Of a DNA stretch of 64,000 bases, positions 1 to 10,617 are shown piece by piece (position 1 is the stretch's first letter; each line of letters opens with the position of its first letter). The position numbers and the translations under genes are program-made. Under the pieces are notes generated by a model. That model worked only from the letters and a program-made list of their open reading frames with translations, did not search any database and was not told the origin of the DNA. The DNA comes from Bordetella sp. H567 (GTDB lineage: Bacteria; Pseudomonadota; Gammaproteobacteria; Burkholderiales; Burkholderiaceae_B), in the NCBI RefSeq assembly GCF_001704295.1, contig NZ_CP012334.1, positions 4,104,084 through 4,168,083 on the forward strand, written 5' to 3'.

Positions 1-224
1 TGGCCGGAACCGCGCCACGCCCGAACACCCACATTGAACCATAGCTTTCAGATCATTCCGACCCGACGAGGCGCCTGAATAGAACGCCGTGTCAGGACGT
101 CACCAACCGACACGCCCGGAAAAGAAGCGGCCGGCGGATGGAGCCTCTGCGAAGGGCTTTTCCCTTACCGGGACCCAAGGCCGCCGGACCGATGGAAGGC
201 GCCGCGGCCCCTTCAAGCGCGGCA

Positions 225-899
225 TCACGCAAGCCGGTGTGCCACCACGGGATTTTCCGGTCGGGCGCTGCTCGCGCCTTGAACGGCTTGTTTCGGCGTG
301 CCGCTGATTTCGACGACAACGGCCCGAGCCTTGGCCAAGGGCGCGTGTTTGCTTCCAAAGCCGGGGCCACGCCCGATCGCGGTGATCAGGCCTTCATCCA
401 CCCCCCTGTAGACCAGGAAATCCTTCACGGCCTGCGCCCGCATCTTGCCGAACTCCGAGAAGAACGGGAAATAGCCCTTGATCTCGATTTCCTTGACGTC
501 CATGCCTTTGGCAACGTCGACGACCTTGTCGAGCTCGGCACGCAGATCATCGCCCTTGAGCAATTCACTCAGCGGGCCGTCGACGCGCTCGATGGTGATC
601 TTGGTCGTCGACACGTCACGCTTTCCGCGCGCCTGTCCAACGGCTTCTTCGGGCCGGAGTGTGCACGATGCCGGGTCGAGCATGTCCGGCGCTCGGGTCA
701 CCGGGAGGGCGCCGGCGAAAGACACGGCGGCATTTTCCAGTAAAGCTTGGCCGCCAGCCTCGGGGAGTCTGCCGGCTTGCCTGGCGTCCAATGCAACGGC
801 GTCCGGCGTCTTCGAAGGTGTGACCGGGCCGGCGTTGTCCGCGAAAGGCGCGAAACTGGCAAGGTAGGCGCCGGGATTGGGGCTGATGGATGTTCCCAT
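225..899 (-). CDS. Hypothetical protein with OmpA-like C-terminal domain
   Basis: A 224-residue protein. Residues about 95-205 resemble the OmpA C-terminal (peptidoglycan-binding) fold: a strand resembling the IEIKG pattern, an alpha-helical segment with RAQAVKDFLVYRGVDE, then a GRGPGFG turn and an RAVVVEI strand. I see no signal peptide, lipobox or transmembrane segment; the N-terminus (MGTSISPNPGAYLASF) is polar and Ser/Pro/Ala-rich. The ATG at 899 is chosen because GGAG lies 8 nt upstream; an in-frame ATG at 905 is too close to that site. It faces away from the PIN gene, and no partner gene is visible. The fold call is by eye; the function is unknown. Confidence 0.6.
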   Translation of the reverse strand: MGTSISPNPGAYLASFAPFADNAGPVTPSKTPDAVALDARQAGRLPEAGGQALLENAAVSFAGALPVTRAPDMLDPASCTLRPEEAVGQARGKRDVSTTKITIERVDGPLSELLKGDDLRAELDKVVDVAKGMDVKEIEIKGYFPFFSEFGKMRAQAVKDFLVYRGVDEGLITAIGRGPGFGSKHAPLAKARAVVVEISGTPKQAVQGASSARPENPVVAHRLA

Positions 900-1118
900 G
901 ATCATGTCTCCAGGAAAATAGCGTGGAACTGCGGGCGATATGTTTCTGGCCCGAAGGGGCCGGTTCCGGCCCGTGCCATCGCAAACGGACGCCATAGGGC
1001 ATATCGGACGCAATGACGGCCTGCGACATCCCCCGCCAGGTCCCAGCGGCTTTGGCGCTACGATAGCGCTCGTCCGCGGCCATTGCGTCTCGCCACGCCG
1101 CTGCCTCCTTGTGCCGAC

Positions 1119-1742
1119 ATGCCACCCGCCGTTCCGTCTTCCACCGTTCCGCCCTTCGTCGTCCTGGACGCCTGCGTCCTGATGTCGTCCATCCTTCGCC
1201 CGCTGCTGCTGCGCCTGGCCCGCGAGAGGATATACAGGCCGGTATGGAGCGCACGCATCGGCGAGGAATGGATACGCAACGCCGCCCGCCTATGGAAAGT
1301 GACGACGGATGAGGTGGCCCTGCTATGGGCGGCCATGCAGCGCGAGTTTCCCGATGCCGACGCAGGCGACGTGCTGCCCTACGAGACCGGCCTGCGCTAC
1401 AGCGATCCCAAGGACCATCACGTCATCGCCGCCGGCCTGGCGAAACGCGCGCGATGCGGCCTGCAGCAGCCGCCCGCCGTGCTGGTCATGACGTGGAATT
1501 TGAAGGACTTCAATCGATCGGAGATGCGCCGGCTGGGCATGGATGCCTTCAATCCCGACAGGCTGCTATCGCAGTGGTGGGGGCAATCGACGGCCACCCT
1601 GCGGCTGGCGCTGCAGGGCGTCGCGGCCGACGCGGCGGCGCTCGGACGGGAACCGGAGCCACTGGCTACCACCCTGCATCGGGAACGGCTTTATCGTCTG
1701 CGTGCATTGGTAAACCAGGATCCCGCGGCCGGCGCGACGTAA
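1119..1742 (+). CDS. PIN-domain protein (VapC-like ribonuclease fold), no visible antitoxin
   Basis: A 207-residue protein. It opens with the PIN-domain signature FVVLDACVLMSS, whose aspartate would be the first metal ligand, and has a later acidic segment (DPKDHHVIAAGLAK) followed by the strand AVLVMTWNLKDF, as expected for the central PIN metal site. PIN proteins are Mg-dependent ribonucleases, commonly the toxin of VapBC pairs. No small antitoxin frame is seen directly upstream or downstream, so it may be a stand-alone PIN protein. The ATG at 1119 lacks a clear Shine-Dalgarno site; it is the first ATG before the conserved strand. It is longer than a typical VapC (about 130-150 aa). Confidence 0.75.
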   Translation: MPPAVPSSTVPPFVVLDACVLMSSILRPLLLRLARERIYRPVWSARIGEEWIRNAARLWKVTTDEVALLWAAMQREFPDADAGDVLPYETGLRYSDPKDHHVIAAGLAKRARCGLQQPPAVLVMTWNLKDFNRSEMRRLGMDAFNPDRLLSQWWGQSTATLRLALQGVAADAAALGREPEPLATTLHRERLYRLRALVNQDPAAGAT

Positions 1743-1794
1743 CGCGACGCAACGGGCGCCGCGCCGTGCCGCAGGTGCGCGGGCAATCGCCACA

Positions 1795-3012
1795 TCAATG
1801 ATCGTGGTTGCTGGCCGCGAAGCCGGCCGCATTCAAGCGGTCGATGACTTCGGCGATGTGCTCCGGGCCGCGCGTCTGCAGCACGAAATCCACTTCCACA
1901 TTGCGCACCGGCAGCGCCGTGAACGCCCGCTGGTGATGGACTTCGGTGATATTGGCGTGGGCCTCGGCGATGACGGCCGTGGCGTGCGCGAGGGCACCCG
2001 GCAGGTCGCGCAGGTCCACCCGGATGCGGGCCAGGCGACCGGCACGCACCATGCCGCGTTCGATCAATTCTCCCAGCATCAGGGGATCGATATTGCCGCC
2101 AGTCAGCACCAGCCCTACCCGCTTGCCCTGGAAGCGCGTGCTGTCCTGGGCCTGGTCGCGCAGCATGGCCGCCAGGCCGGCCGCGCCGGCGCCTTCCACC
2201 ACGGTTTTCTCGATTTCCAGCAACACCACAATGGCATGCTCGATATCCGCTTCGCTGACGAGGTCGATTCGGTCGACCAGGCGCTCCACGATCTCACGGG
2301 TCAGTTCACCCGGCGAGCGCACGGCGATGCCCTCGGCGATGGTGTACTGGCCATGCGGCAGCGTCACGCCCTGGGTGGCCTCGTACATGGACGGAAAGCG
2401 TTCGGTCTGCACGCCCACGATTTCGATGTCCGGCTTGATGGCCTTGGCGGCCACCGCCATGCCGGATATCAGGCCGCCCCCGCCGATCGCCACGACCAGC
2501 GTGTCCAGGTCCGGCCTGGCCTGCAGCATTTCCAGCGCGATCGTACCCTGTCCGGCGATGACGTAGGGATCGTCGTAGGGATGGATCATGACCAGCCCGC
2601 GTTCCTCGGCCAGCGTGTAGCCGTGGGCCTTGGCGTCGTCGAAGGTCTCGCCGGCCAGGACGACCTCGGCACCGAAGCGGCGCGTGTTGGCCACCTTGAC
2701 CGTGGGGGTGAAGCGCGGCATGACGATGACCGCCGGGATGCCCATGCGCTGGGCATGGTAGGCCACCCCTTGGGCATGATTGCCGGCCGATACGGCGATG
2801 ACGCCGCGCGCGCGCTCGTGCGCGTCCAGGCTGAGCATGCGGTTCAGCGCACCGCGCTCCTTGAACGAGGCGGTGAACTGCAGGTTCTCGAATTTGAGCC
2901 AGACTTCCGCGCCCAGTATGTCGGACAGCGTGCGCGAATGCGAAAACGGCGTGTTCAGGACTTGTCCCTGCAAGCGCTGATACGCGGACTGGATGGCGGA
3001 CAGGTCGATCAC
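1795..3012 (-). CDS. ilvA: Threonine ammonia-lyase (threonine dehydratase) with ACT domain
   Basis: A PLP enzyme of 405 residues that deaminates threonine to 2-oxobutyrate, the first committed step to isoleucine. Visible motifs: SFKERGALNRM with the PLP lysine, SAGNHAQGVAYHAQ, and the glycine-rich phosphate loop AIGGGGLISG. The last 75 residues form one ACT domain (from RIRVDLRDLPG), which fits the roughly 400-aa single-ACT class rather than the longer two-ACT E. coli IlvA. The GTG start at 3012 is chosen because AGGAG sits 6 nt upstream. It lies 49 bp downstream of a lipoprotein gene on the same strand. The other branched-chain genes (ilvIHC) are about 6 kb away. Confidence 0.93.
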   Translation of the reverse strand: MIDLSAIQSAYQRLQGQVLNTPFSHSRTLSDILGAEVWLKFENLQFTASFKERGALNRMLSLDAHERARGVIAVSAGNHAQGVAYHAQRMGIPAVIVMPRFTPTVKVANTRRFGAEVVLAGETFDDAKAHGYTLAEERGLVMIHPYDDPYVIAGQGTIALEMLQARPDLDTLVVAIGGGGLISGMAVAAKAIKPDIEIVGVQTERFPSMYEATQGVTLPHGQYTIAEGIAVRSPGELTREIVERLVDRIDLVSEADIEHAIVVLLEIEKTVVEGAGAAGLAAMLRDQAQDSTRFQGKRVGLVLTGGNIDPLMLGELIERGMVRAGRLARIRVDLRDLPGALAHATAVIAEAHANITEVHHQRAFTALPVRNVEVDFVLQTRGPEHIAEVIDRLNAAGFAASNHDH

Positions 3013-3061
3013 GGTAGGCTCCTGATGGGACGGCTGGCGGGCACCGCGCCGGCGGCAGCCA

Positions 3062-3793
3062 TCAACGCACCGGTAGAAAATTGAAGAACAGCAAGCCTTG
3101 GGCGTAGTTGATGCCGACGCGCCGGCCATTTTCCCCGAGCAGGTTGGCGATCAGGTCCAGCCTGCCTATGATTGCGCCGAACTCGCGCTCGAAGCTCAGG
3201 TTGGTAGCGCTGGCGCTGATTTCGTTGGCCAGCAGCAGGGGCTGGCCGGCGCTGTCGCGGCGGCTGCCCAGCAGCCAGGCCGCGGCCTCGACGTTACGAG
3301 CCGCATTGTAGACGCGCTGGCCGTCCAGCATATCGGAGACATAGAACCGCGTCTTGCCGTTGTGCGCCGCGATGATGGTGTCGGCAAGGCCGTAGACGAA
3401 GGCCGACACGCGGTCACCCTGGAAACGCGGATCCAGGGACACGGCCAGGATCTGGATGTCCCGCAACCCCGACAGCGAGGCCGGCGGCGTGTGGTTGTCG
3501 ATGGCGCCGCGCAAGCGCGCCACCGCGGCGGCCTGGTCTGCCATGCCGGCCTTGCGCCATTCGCGGGGATTGCGGCGGTACAGCTTGTCAGCCAGCGCAT
3601 ACAGGCTATTCAGGTTGTCGCGCATCTCCAGGGTGACGGTGCGGTTGAAATCCGTCTGCATGAGCTGGTCGGCGGACATGGATTCCGCGTCGGGCGTCCG
3701 ACCGTCGCGGGAAGGGGCCTGCGGGGACACGCAAGCCGCGAGCGTCATGCCCGCACCGATGATCGCCAAGGCCATGCGCCCGCGCCGCTTCAT
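3062..3793 (-). CDS. Putative outer-membrane or periplasmic lipoprotein, unknown function
   Basis: A 243-residue protein with a type II signal peptide: basic MKRRGR, a hydrophobic core, then lipobox LAAC, with the acylated cysteine near residue 21. The mature part is soluble and helical, with repeated Leu/Asn/Arg-rich segments (LEMRDNLNSLYALADKLY) and a conserved-looking end (GINYAQGLLFFNFLPVR). No enzyme motif is recognised. The ATG at 3793 was chosen because it starts the signal peptide; the longer upstream frame is arginine-rich and not credible. It is 49 bp upstream of ilvA on the same strand, but no functional link is evident. Confidence 0.8.
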   Translation of the reverse strand: MKRRGRMALAIIGAGMTLAACVSPQAPSRDGRTPDAESMSADQLMQTDFNRTVTLEMRDNLNSLYALADKLYRRNPREWRKAGMADQAAAVARLRGAIDNHTPPASLSGLRDIQILAVSLDPRFQGDRVSAFVYGLADTIIAAHNGKTRFYVSDMLDGQRVYNAARNVEAAAWLLGSRRDSAGQPLLLANEISASATNLSFEREFGAIIGRLDLIANLLGENGRRVGINYAQGLLFFNFLPVR

Positions 3794-3939
3794 GCCATAT
3801 TTGCCTGTATTCCGGATGCCGCGTGATGCGCCGCGCGTGGTCCGCGTGCGCCGCGCCAGCACTTTACCGCAGTCGCGATGAAAACGTGCGAACGGCGCCG
3901 CCGCCACGCCGTTCCGGCGTTTGCAACGCCGCGCCCTCC

Positions 3940-3971
3940 AAAAGCGAAACGGCACCTTGCGGTGCCGTTTC
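3940..3971 (-). terminator. Rho-independent terminator after pnp
   Basis: An 11-bp perfect stem (GAAACGGCACC with its complement, loop TTGC) spans 3946-3971, followed on the minus strand by a short TTTT run. It lies about 65 bp beyond the pnp stop codon. The U-run is short, so efficiency may be moderate. Confidence 0.7.
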
Positions 3972-4037
3972 GTGAACGCTGCCGTCCCTACGGCGCCGAC
4001 CCCGCCACAGCGGCGGAACAGCGCCTGTCCGTGCCGC

Positions 4038-6206
4038 TTACTGCTGCGGTTCGGATTGCGGGGCAGCCGCGGCAGCCGCTTCCCCTTGCTGGGGCTGCTG
4101 CAGTTCGATGCCGCCGATCGCCTTGATGGACAGGCGCAGGCGCCCCTTGTCGTCGGCCTCGATGACCTTGACGCGGACGTTCTGGCCGACCTTCAGCACA
4201 TCGTTGATGTTGGCGATGCGATAGTTGGCGATCTCGGAAATGTGCAGCAAGCCGTCGCGGCCCGGCAGGACCTGGACGATGGCGCCGAAGTCCAGCAAGC
4301 GCAGCACGCTGCCTTCGTAGACCTGGCCCACCTCGACGTCGGCGGTCAGTTCCACGATGCGGCGCTGGGCTTCCTTCGCCTGCCCTTCGTCGACGCTGGC
4401 GATGACGATGGTGCCGTCATCGGAGATGTCGATCTGCGTGCCGGTTTCCTCGGTCAGGGCGCGGATGGTGGCGCCACCCTTGCCGATGACGTCGCGGATC
4501 TTCTCCGGATTGATCTTCATCGTCAGCATGCGCGGTGCGAAGGCGGAGAGTTCGCCACGCGAGGTGCCCAGCGCTTCGCGCATCTTGTCCAGGATATGCA
4601 AGCGGCCTTCGCGGGCCTGGGCCAGCGCAACCTGCATGATTTCCTTGGTGATGCCCTGGATCTTGATGTCCATCTGCAGGGCCGTGACGCCCTGCTGGGT
4701 ACCGGCCACCTTGAAATCCATGTCGCCCAGGTGATCCTCGTCGCCCAGGATGTCCGTCAGCACGGCGAACTTGCCGTTCTCCAGGATCAGCCCCATGGCC
4801 ACGCCAGCGACGTGATCCTTGATCGGCACGCCGGCGTCCATCATGGCCAGCGAACCACCGCAGACCGACGCCATGGAGGACGAGCCATTGGACTCGGTAA
4901 TCTCGGAGACCAGGCGGATCGTGTACTGGAAGTCTTCCGGCGCCGGCAGCATGGACCGCAGCGCGCGCTTGGCCAGGCGGCCATGGCCGATTTCGCGGCG
5001 CTTGGGCACGCCGATGCGGCCCGTTTCGCCGGTGGCGAAGGGCGGCATGTTGTAGTGCAGCATGAAGCGGTCGCGGTATTCGCCCATGAGCGCGTCGATG
5101 ATCTGCTCGTCCTGCTTGGTGCCCAGCGTGGCCACGACCAGCGCCTGGGTTTCCCCGCGGGTGAACAGCGCGCTGCCGTGCGCGCGCGGCAGCACGCCCA
5201 GGCGAACGCTGATGGGACGCACGGTGCGGGTGTCGCGGCCGTCGATACGCGGTTCGCCGTTCAGGATTTGTCCGCGGACGATGCGCGCTTCCAGGTCGAA
5301 CAGGATGTTGTCCACGGCCACCGAGTCCGGCATGCCTTCGCCGGTTTCAGCGGCACGGGCAGCCACCTTGGCCTGCACGTCCGCGTAGACTTCACGCAGC
5401 TTGGTCGTGCGCAGCTGCTTTTCGCGGATCTGGTAGGCGGCGCTCAGGCCATCCTGGGCAGCGGCGGTAACCGCGGCGAGCAGGCCTTCGTTCTTGGCTT
5501 CCGGCTTCCAGTCCCATTCCGGCTTGCCGGCATCGCGCACCAGTTCATGGATGGCGTTGATGACGGCCTGCATCTGTTCGTGGCCGAACACCACCGAACC
5601 CAGCATCACCTCTTCCGACAGCTGCTGCGCTTCGGATTCGACCATCAGCACCGCACGTTCGGTGCCTGCCACGACGAGGTCCAGCTTGGACTGCTTCAGT
5701 TGCGAAGCGGTGGGATTCAGCACGTACTGACCGTCGACATAGCCCACGCGGGCGGCGCCGATCGGGCCGTTGAAGGGAATGCCGGAAATCGCCAGCGCGG
5801 CCGACGCGCCGATCATGGCGGCGATATCGGGATCGATCTCGGGATTGACGGACAGCGTGTGCAGGACGACCTGCACTTCGTTGTAGAAGCCTTCCGGGAA
5901 CAGCGGACGCAGCGGACGGTCGATCAGGCGCGACGTCAGCGTTTCCTTTTCGGAAGGCTTGCCTTCGCGCTTGAAGAAGCCGCCCGGGATACGGCCGGCA
6001 GCGTAGGTCTTTTCGATGTAGTCGACGGTCAGCGGGAAGAAATCCTGACCCGGCTTGGCCTTCTTGGCGGCCACGACGGTGGCCAGCACGACCGTGTCCT
6101 CGATGGACACCACAACGGCGCCGGATGCCTGGCGGGCAATCTCTCCGGTCTCCAGCACGACCTTATGCTGGCCGTACTGGAAGGTTTTTGTCACTTTATT
6201 GAACAT
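4038..6206 (-). CDS. pnp: Polyribonucleotide nucleotidyltransferase (PNPase)
   Basis: A 722-residue phosphorolytic 3'-5' exoribonuclease, core of the RNA degradosome and mRNA turnover. Domain order is typical: a first RNase PH domain from the N-terminus, an all-alpha linker, a second RNase PH domain (from about residue 330, with the characteristic [10 protein letters not shown] and [13 protein letters not shown] motifs), a KH domain ([19 protein letters not shown]) and a C-terminal S1 domain ([16 protein letters not shown]). The tail is Gln/Ala-rich. It is preceded on the same strand by rpsO with an 89-bp gap, the classic rpsO-pnp pair. Length matches the family. Confidence 0.97.
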   Translation of the reverse strand: MFNKVTKTFQYGQHKVVLETGEIARQASGAVVVSIEDTVVLATVVAAKKAKPGQDFFPLTVDYIEKTYAAGRIPGGFFKREGKPSEKETLTSRLIDRPLRPLFPEGFYNEVQVVLHTLSVNPEIDPDIAAMIGASAALAISGIPFNGPIGAARVGYVDGQYVLNPTASQLKQSKLDLVVAGTERAVLMVESEAQQLSEEVMLGSVVFGHEQMQAVINAIHELVRDAGKPEWDWKPEAKNEGLLAAVTAAAQDGLSAAYQIREKQLRTTKLREVYADVQAKVAARAAETGEGMPDSVAVDNILFDLEARIVRGQILNGEPRIDGRDTRTVRPISVRLGVLPRAHGSALFTRGETQALVVATLGTKQDEQIIDALMGEYRDRFMLHYNMPPFATGETGRIGVPKRREIGHGRLAKRALRSMLPAPEDFQYTIRLVSEITESNGSSSMASVCGGSLAMMDAGVPIKDHVAGVAMGLILENGKFAVLTDILGDEDHLGDMDFKVAGTQQGVTALQMDIKIQGITKEIMQVALAQAREGRLHILDKMREALGTSRGELSAFAPRMLTMKINPEKIRDVIGKGGATIRALTEETGTQIDISDDGTIVIASVDEGQAKEAQRRIVELTADVEVGQVYEGSVLRLLDFGAIVQVLPGRDGLLHISEIANYRIANINDVLKVGQNVRVKVIEADDKGRLRLSIKAIGGIELQQPQQGEAAAAAAPQSEPQQ

Positions 6207-6295
6207 GACGATTATTCCTTACAAATGAAAAACCGTGGCCGTTGCGACAAGGTCGCACCGGCCACGGTTGCGTCATGGGGAACCGACCCCGTCGA

Positions 6296-6565
6296 TCACT
6301 TGCGCAGACCGAGTTTTTCGATCAGAGCGCGATAAGCATCGGGGTTGCGACCCTTGAGGTAGTCGAGCAGTTTGCGGCGGCGGCTGACCATGCGCAGCAG
6401 ACCGCGGCGCGAATGGTGGTCCTTGATGTGTTCCTTGAAGTGACCAGTAAGCTCGTTGATGCGAGCGGTAAGCAGCGCCACTTGGACTTCGGGGGAGCCG
6501 GTATCGCCTTGAGCGCGCTGGAATTGCGCGACGATATCGGACTTTTTGATGTCAGCTACGGACAT
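6296..6565 (-). CDS. rpsO: 30S ribosomal protein S15
   Basis: An 89-residue S15 with full family length and signature: [17 protein letters not shown], then [32 protein letters not shown]. It binds 16S rRNA in the central domain and helps nucleate the 30S platform. In E. coli S15 represses its own translation through the mRNA leader; here the leader between promoter and ATG is about 105 nt, long enough for such a structure, but I did not identify one. It is cotranscribed with pnp downstream. Confidence 0.97.
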   Translation of the reverse strand: MSVADIKKSDIVAQFQRAQGDTGSPEVQVALLTARINELTGHFKEHIKDHHSRRGLLRMVSRRRKLLDYLKGRNPDAYRALIEKLGLRK

Positions 6566-6675
6566 TTATTGACCTCTTCGGACATGCGCCAGGGCCGAGG
6601 TGCCTTGGCGTGGGTTGGAAAAACAGGTTGAAAAACGGTCAGGATGGACAGTTATTCCACAGCAAAAACCGAAGG

Positions 6676-6703
6676 ATTATAACTTATTGGCGAGGATTGT
6701 CAG
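6676..6703 (-). promoter_or_regulatory. Probable sigma70 promoter of rpsO-pnp
   Basis: On the minus strand, a perfect TATAAT (6676-6681) lies 16 nt downstream of CTGACA (6698-6703), a one-mismatch -35. It is positioned about 110 nt upstream of the rpsO ATG and is the clearest promoter in the window. Confidence 0.65.
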
Positions 6704-6809
6704 GACAAGCCAGCCGGCGGGGCCCCACACGGGCCCTGGGCCCCGGCCCGGGCGCGCCGCATGCGCCGCGTCCCGCCGGACCTTGGGCCCGCCCCCTCCA
6801 GGAGGAATC

Positions 6810-7340
6810 ATGGCTGAGCAGACTTCTTCCCGCGCCCGCCGCCGTTGCGCGGCGCTGCTGGTCCCCCTGGCCCTGCTGGCCGGCTGCGCCGACATGGCGG
6901 CACGCACGCCGCCCGACAGCCCGCTCAGCCAAGTGGTCGCGGAGTACGGGCAACCCAATTTCAGTTGCCCGCTGGCCAACGGAGGCCGGCGCGTCATCTG
7001 GACCCAACAGCCGCTGGGGCAGTTCGCCTGGGGCGGCAACGTGGGGCCGGACGGACGGATAGACCGGGTGGAGCGCATCCTGACGGACCAGCATTTTTCC
7101 CTGCTGTCCGAGGGCGACTGGCCCGCCAATCGGGTGCTGTGCGAATTCGGCCCGCCGGCGATCGTCGACGAAGTCGGCCTGCCGAGCGTCCGCCAAGTGG
7201 TGTGGTCGTACCGCTACCGCGAAAACGACTCCTGGAATTCACTGATGTACGTGTACATGGGACGCAAGGGCGACCGGGTGACCCGGCATCACCCGGGACC
7301 GGATCCCATGTACGAACAGCCATTGGACTTCTCGCGCTGA
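6810..7340 (+). CDS. Small lipoprotein, unknown function
   Basis: A 176-residue protein with a Sec/lipoprotein signal: Arg-rich start, hydrophobic core, and LLAGC lipobox at about residue 20-24. The mature domain contains repeats of the type GQPNFSCPLANGGRRVIWTQ and GPPAIVDEVGLP.RQVVWSYRY, suggesting two copies of a small SmpA/BamE-like or DUF-type fold; this is only a resemblance. A strong Shine-Dalgarno site (GGAGGA, 6801-6806) sets the ATG at 6810. It stands alone, convergent with pssA and divergent from rpsO. Confidence 0.8.
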   Translation: MAEQTSSRARRRCAALLVPLALLAGCADMAARTPPDSPLSQVVAEYGQPNFSCPLANGGRRVIWTQQPLGQFAWGGNVGPDGRIDRVERILTDQHFSLLSEGDWPANRVLCEFGPPAIVDEVGLPSVRQVVWSYRYRENDSWNSLMYVYMGRKGDRVTRHHPGPDPMYEQPLDFSR

Positions 7341-7397
7341 AGGCAGGACGGCGGACAGGACAGCGCCGGGACAACCGTCCCGGCGGCATCGGCCAGG

Positions 7398-8177
7398 CTA
7401 TGGCTCCGAACTTGAGCGCGCCCGGTTGCGCTGCCAGCGGCGGGCGCGGTTCCAGCGCCAGGCCAGGATGAACCAGCCGGAGATGCCGTAGATCACGAAC
7501 AGGCCGAACAGCACCACCGGGGGATCGCTGGACACGAAAACGAAGGCCGCCACCACCAGCAGGATCACCCAGAACGGCACGCTGCGCCCCAGGGCGAAGC
7601 TCTTGCCGCTGTAGAACGGCGCATTGCTGACCATGGCCACGCCCGCGTACATGGTGACGCAGAACGCCGTCCAGGCCATGAAGGCATCATGGATAGGCAG
7701 CTTGTTGTCCACCGCCAGCCAGACATAGCCGGCCACCAGCGCGGCGGCCGAGGGGCTGGGCAGCCCCTGGAAGAAGCGCTTGTCGACGACGCCTATGTTG
7801 GTGTTGAAGCGGGCCAGGCGCAGGGCCGCCCCGGCCACGTACACGAAAGCGGCCAGCCAGCCCCAGCGCCCCAGCTCGTTCAGCATCCATTCGTACATCA
7901 CCAGCGCCGGCGCGACGCCGAAGGAGGTCATGTCGGAGAGCGAATCGTACTGTTCGCCGAAGGCCGACTGGGTGTTGGTCAGGCGCGCCACGCGCCCGTC
8001 CATGCCATCCAGCACCATGGCCGCGAAAATGGCGATCGCCGCGGCCTCGAACTGGTTGTTCATGGCCTGCACCACGGCGTAGAAGCCAGCGAACAGGGCC
8101 GCCGTGGTGAACGCATTGGGCAGCAGGTAAATGCTGCGGTGGCGGTTCTCGGGATCGCGCATCGACAGTTTAGGCAT
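7398..8177 (-). CDS. pssA: CDP-diacylglycerol--serine O-phosphatidyltransferase
   Basis: A 259-residue integral membrane enzyme that makes phosphatidylserine from CDP-diacylglycerol and serine. The CDP-alcohol phosphatidyltransferase signature D-x2-DG-x2-AR-x8-G-x3-D-x3-D is exact (D57, D60-G61, A64-R65, G74, D78, D82). About seven hydrophobic helices follow. Its ATG overlaps the 3' end of psd by 8 nt, implying translational coupling, and its product is the substrate of Psd: together they form the phosphatidylethanolamine pathway. It is the type II (Bacillus/plant-like) PssA, not the peripheral E. coli type. Confidence 0.95.
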   Translation of the reverse strand: MPKLSMRDPENRHRSIYLLPNAFTTAALFAGFYAVVQAMNNQFEAAAIAIFAAMVLDGMDGRVARLTNTQSAFGEQYDSLSDMTSFGVAPALVMYEWMLNELGRWGWLAAFVYVAGAALRLARFNTNIGVVDKRFFQGLPSPSAAALVAGYVWLAVDNKLPIHDAFMAWTAFCVTMYAGVAMVSNAPFYSGKSFALGRSVPFWVILLVVAAFVFVSSDPPVVLFGLFVIYGISGWFILAWRWNRARRWQRNRARSSSEP

Positions 8178-8841
8178 GGCTCGCATCGTCGGTTGCAGGC
8201 AAGTCCGCCAGCACGGAGCTGGTCGCGCTGACCTTGTCGCCCAGCGCGACCCGCGGCCGGGCGGCCGGCGGCAGGTAGACATCCACGCGCGACCCGAAAC
8301 GGATGAATCCGTAGCGTTGGCCGCGCACCAGCGTGTCGTTCTTCCTGGCATAGCAAAGTATGCGCTTGGCCACCAGGCCGGCCACCTGGACGGCCGTGAC
8401 GACGTGGCCCGCGGGCGTACGCAGCACCATGGCGTTGCGTTCGTTTTCCAGCGAGGCCTTGTCCAGCGCCGCGTTGAAGAACTTGCCGGGGAAATACTGT
8501 ACGTCCAACACCTGGCCGTTGACCGGCGCGCGGTTGGAATGGACATTGAACACATTCATGAACACGCTGATCTTCAGGGCGTCGCGATCGGCATAGGGAT
8601 CGCGCACCGTCTCCACGGCCACCACGCGGCCGTCGGCCGGCGAAAGCACCGCCGCGGGCGAATCCGGCGCCATCCGCGGGGGATCGCGGAAAAACTGCAG
8701 CACGAACAGCGCGATGATCCAGAAGATGATCGATACCGCCGGCGACCACAGCGTGACCAGTATCGCCACGACGATCGCGCCGGCGAGGAACGGCCAGCCC
8801 TCGCGGGCGATGATGGGATGGGGATAAGGGGGTTTATTCAT
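8170..8841 (-). CDS. psd: Phosphatidylserine decarboxylase, short type
   Basis: A 223-residue proenzyme that decarboxylates phosphatidylserine to phosphatidylethanolamine. Two hydrophobic segments lie at about residues 15-32 and 35-50. Family motifs include [11 protein letters not shown] and [16 protein letters not shown] (catalytic His near 101). RFGS has the Gly183-Ser184 bond that self-cleaves to give the pyruvoyl group. Length fits the short archaeal-type (PSD-A) class. It forms an overlapping pair with pssA; ilvC lies about 190 bp upstream behind a terminator, so psd-pssA should have its own promoter. Confidence 0.94.
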   Translation of the reverse strand: MNKPPYPHPIIAREGWPFLAGAIVVAILVTLWSPAVSIIFWIIALFVLQFFRDPPRMAPDSPAAVLSPADGRVVAVETVRDPYADRDALKISVFMNVFNVHSNRAPVNGQVLDVQYFPGKFFNAALDKASLENERNAMVLRTPAGHVVTAVQVAGLVAKRILCYARKNDTLVRGQRYGFIRFGSRVDVYLPPAARPRVALGDKVSATSSVLADLPATDDASHA

Positions 8842-8966
8842 CGTAGGCGAAGGTTAACCGATATGGCCCCGGTTTGTGCCCGGACGGGCCGTTGCATCGC
8901 GGCGAGTATGCGACAAAACAGCCCCACGCCGCGGCCCGCGTTGGCCGTCGCCATGGGGCCGCCTGG

Positions 8967-8995
8967 AAAAAAAGCGGCATGCCGGGGCATGCCGC
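8967..8995 (-). terminator. Rho-independent terminator after ilvC
   Basis: Ten-base arms GCGGCATGCC / GGCATGCCGC (8974-8995) are followed on the minus strand by seven T residues (8967-8973). It sits about 40 bp beyond the ilvC stop and separates the ilv operon from psd-pssA. Confidence 0.9.
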
Positions 8996-9033
8996 TCGCG
9001 CAAGTCGCATACCCGGCCGGGCCGGGCACGTAC

Positions 9034-10116
<1,083 letters not shown>

Positions 10117-10608
10117 TCAGAGCTTCAGCACGCGTTCCCCGCGTCCGATACCCGAAACCCCGGTACGAACGGTTTCGAGAATCGCGCTGCGATCCAGCGC
10201 CTCGATAAAGGCCGAGATCTTTTCCTGCACACCGGTCAGTTCGATGGTGTAGGACTTGTCGGTCACGTCGATGATGCGCCCGCGGAAGATGTCCGCCATG
10301 CGCTTCATTTCCTCGCGCTCCTTGCCGACGGCGCGCACCTTCACCAGCATGAGCTCGCGTTCGATGTGCGCGCCTTCGGTCAGGTCCACCACCTTGACCA
10401 CGTCGACGAGGCGGTTCAAGTGCTTGGTGATCTGCTCGATGACCTCGTCGGACCCGGTGGTGACGATGGTCATGCGCGACAGCGTGGCATCCTCGGTGGG
10501 TGCCACGGTCAGCGTTTCAATGTTGTAGCCGCGCGCGGAAAACAGCCCCACCACGCGCGAGAGTGCGCCCGGTTCGTTTTCCAGCAAAACCGAAATCACG
10601 TGTTTCAT
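10117..10608 (-). CDS. ilvH: Acetolactate synthase small (regulatory) subunit
   Basis: A 163-residue regulatory subunit. It has an N-terminal ACT domain (VISVLLENEPGALSRVVGLF, residues 4-75) that binds valine for feedback inhibition, and a C-terminal ACT-like half. It activates and confers valine sensitivity on IlvI. It starts 9 nt after the ilvI stop, so the two are almost certainly cotranscribed. Length equals the E. coli IlvH/IlvN type. Confidence 0.96.
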   Translation of the reverse strand: MKHVISVLLENEPGALSRVVGLFSARGYNIETLTVAPTEDATLSRMTIVTTGSDEVIEQITKHLNRLVDVVKVVDLTEGAHIERELMLVKVRAVGKEREEMKRMADIFRGRIIDVTDKSYTIELTGVQEKISAFIEALDRSAILETVRTGVSGIGRGERVLKL

Positions 10609-10617
10609 GACGTCCCC

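Noticed and set aside
1..224. Gene upstream of the OmpA-like protein at the window edge
   Set aside because: Frames here (for example 89-307 plus) are Arg/Gly-rich and overlap the supported minus-strand gene; nothing else is supported in the first 224 bases.
3921..6335. 804-codon open frame on the plus strand opposite pnp
   Set aside because: It is fully antisense to pnp, whose PNPase domains are unmistakable; long antisense frames are common in GC-rich DNA. Its product is His/Asp/Gln-rich with no recognisable domain.
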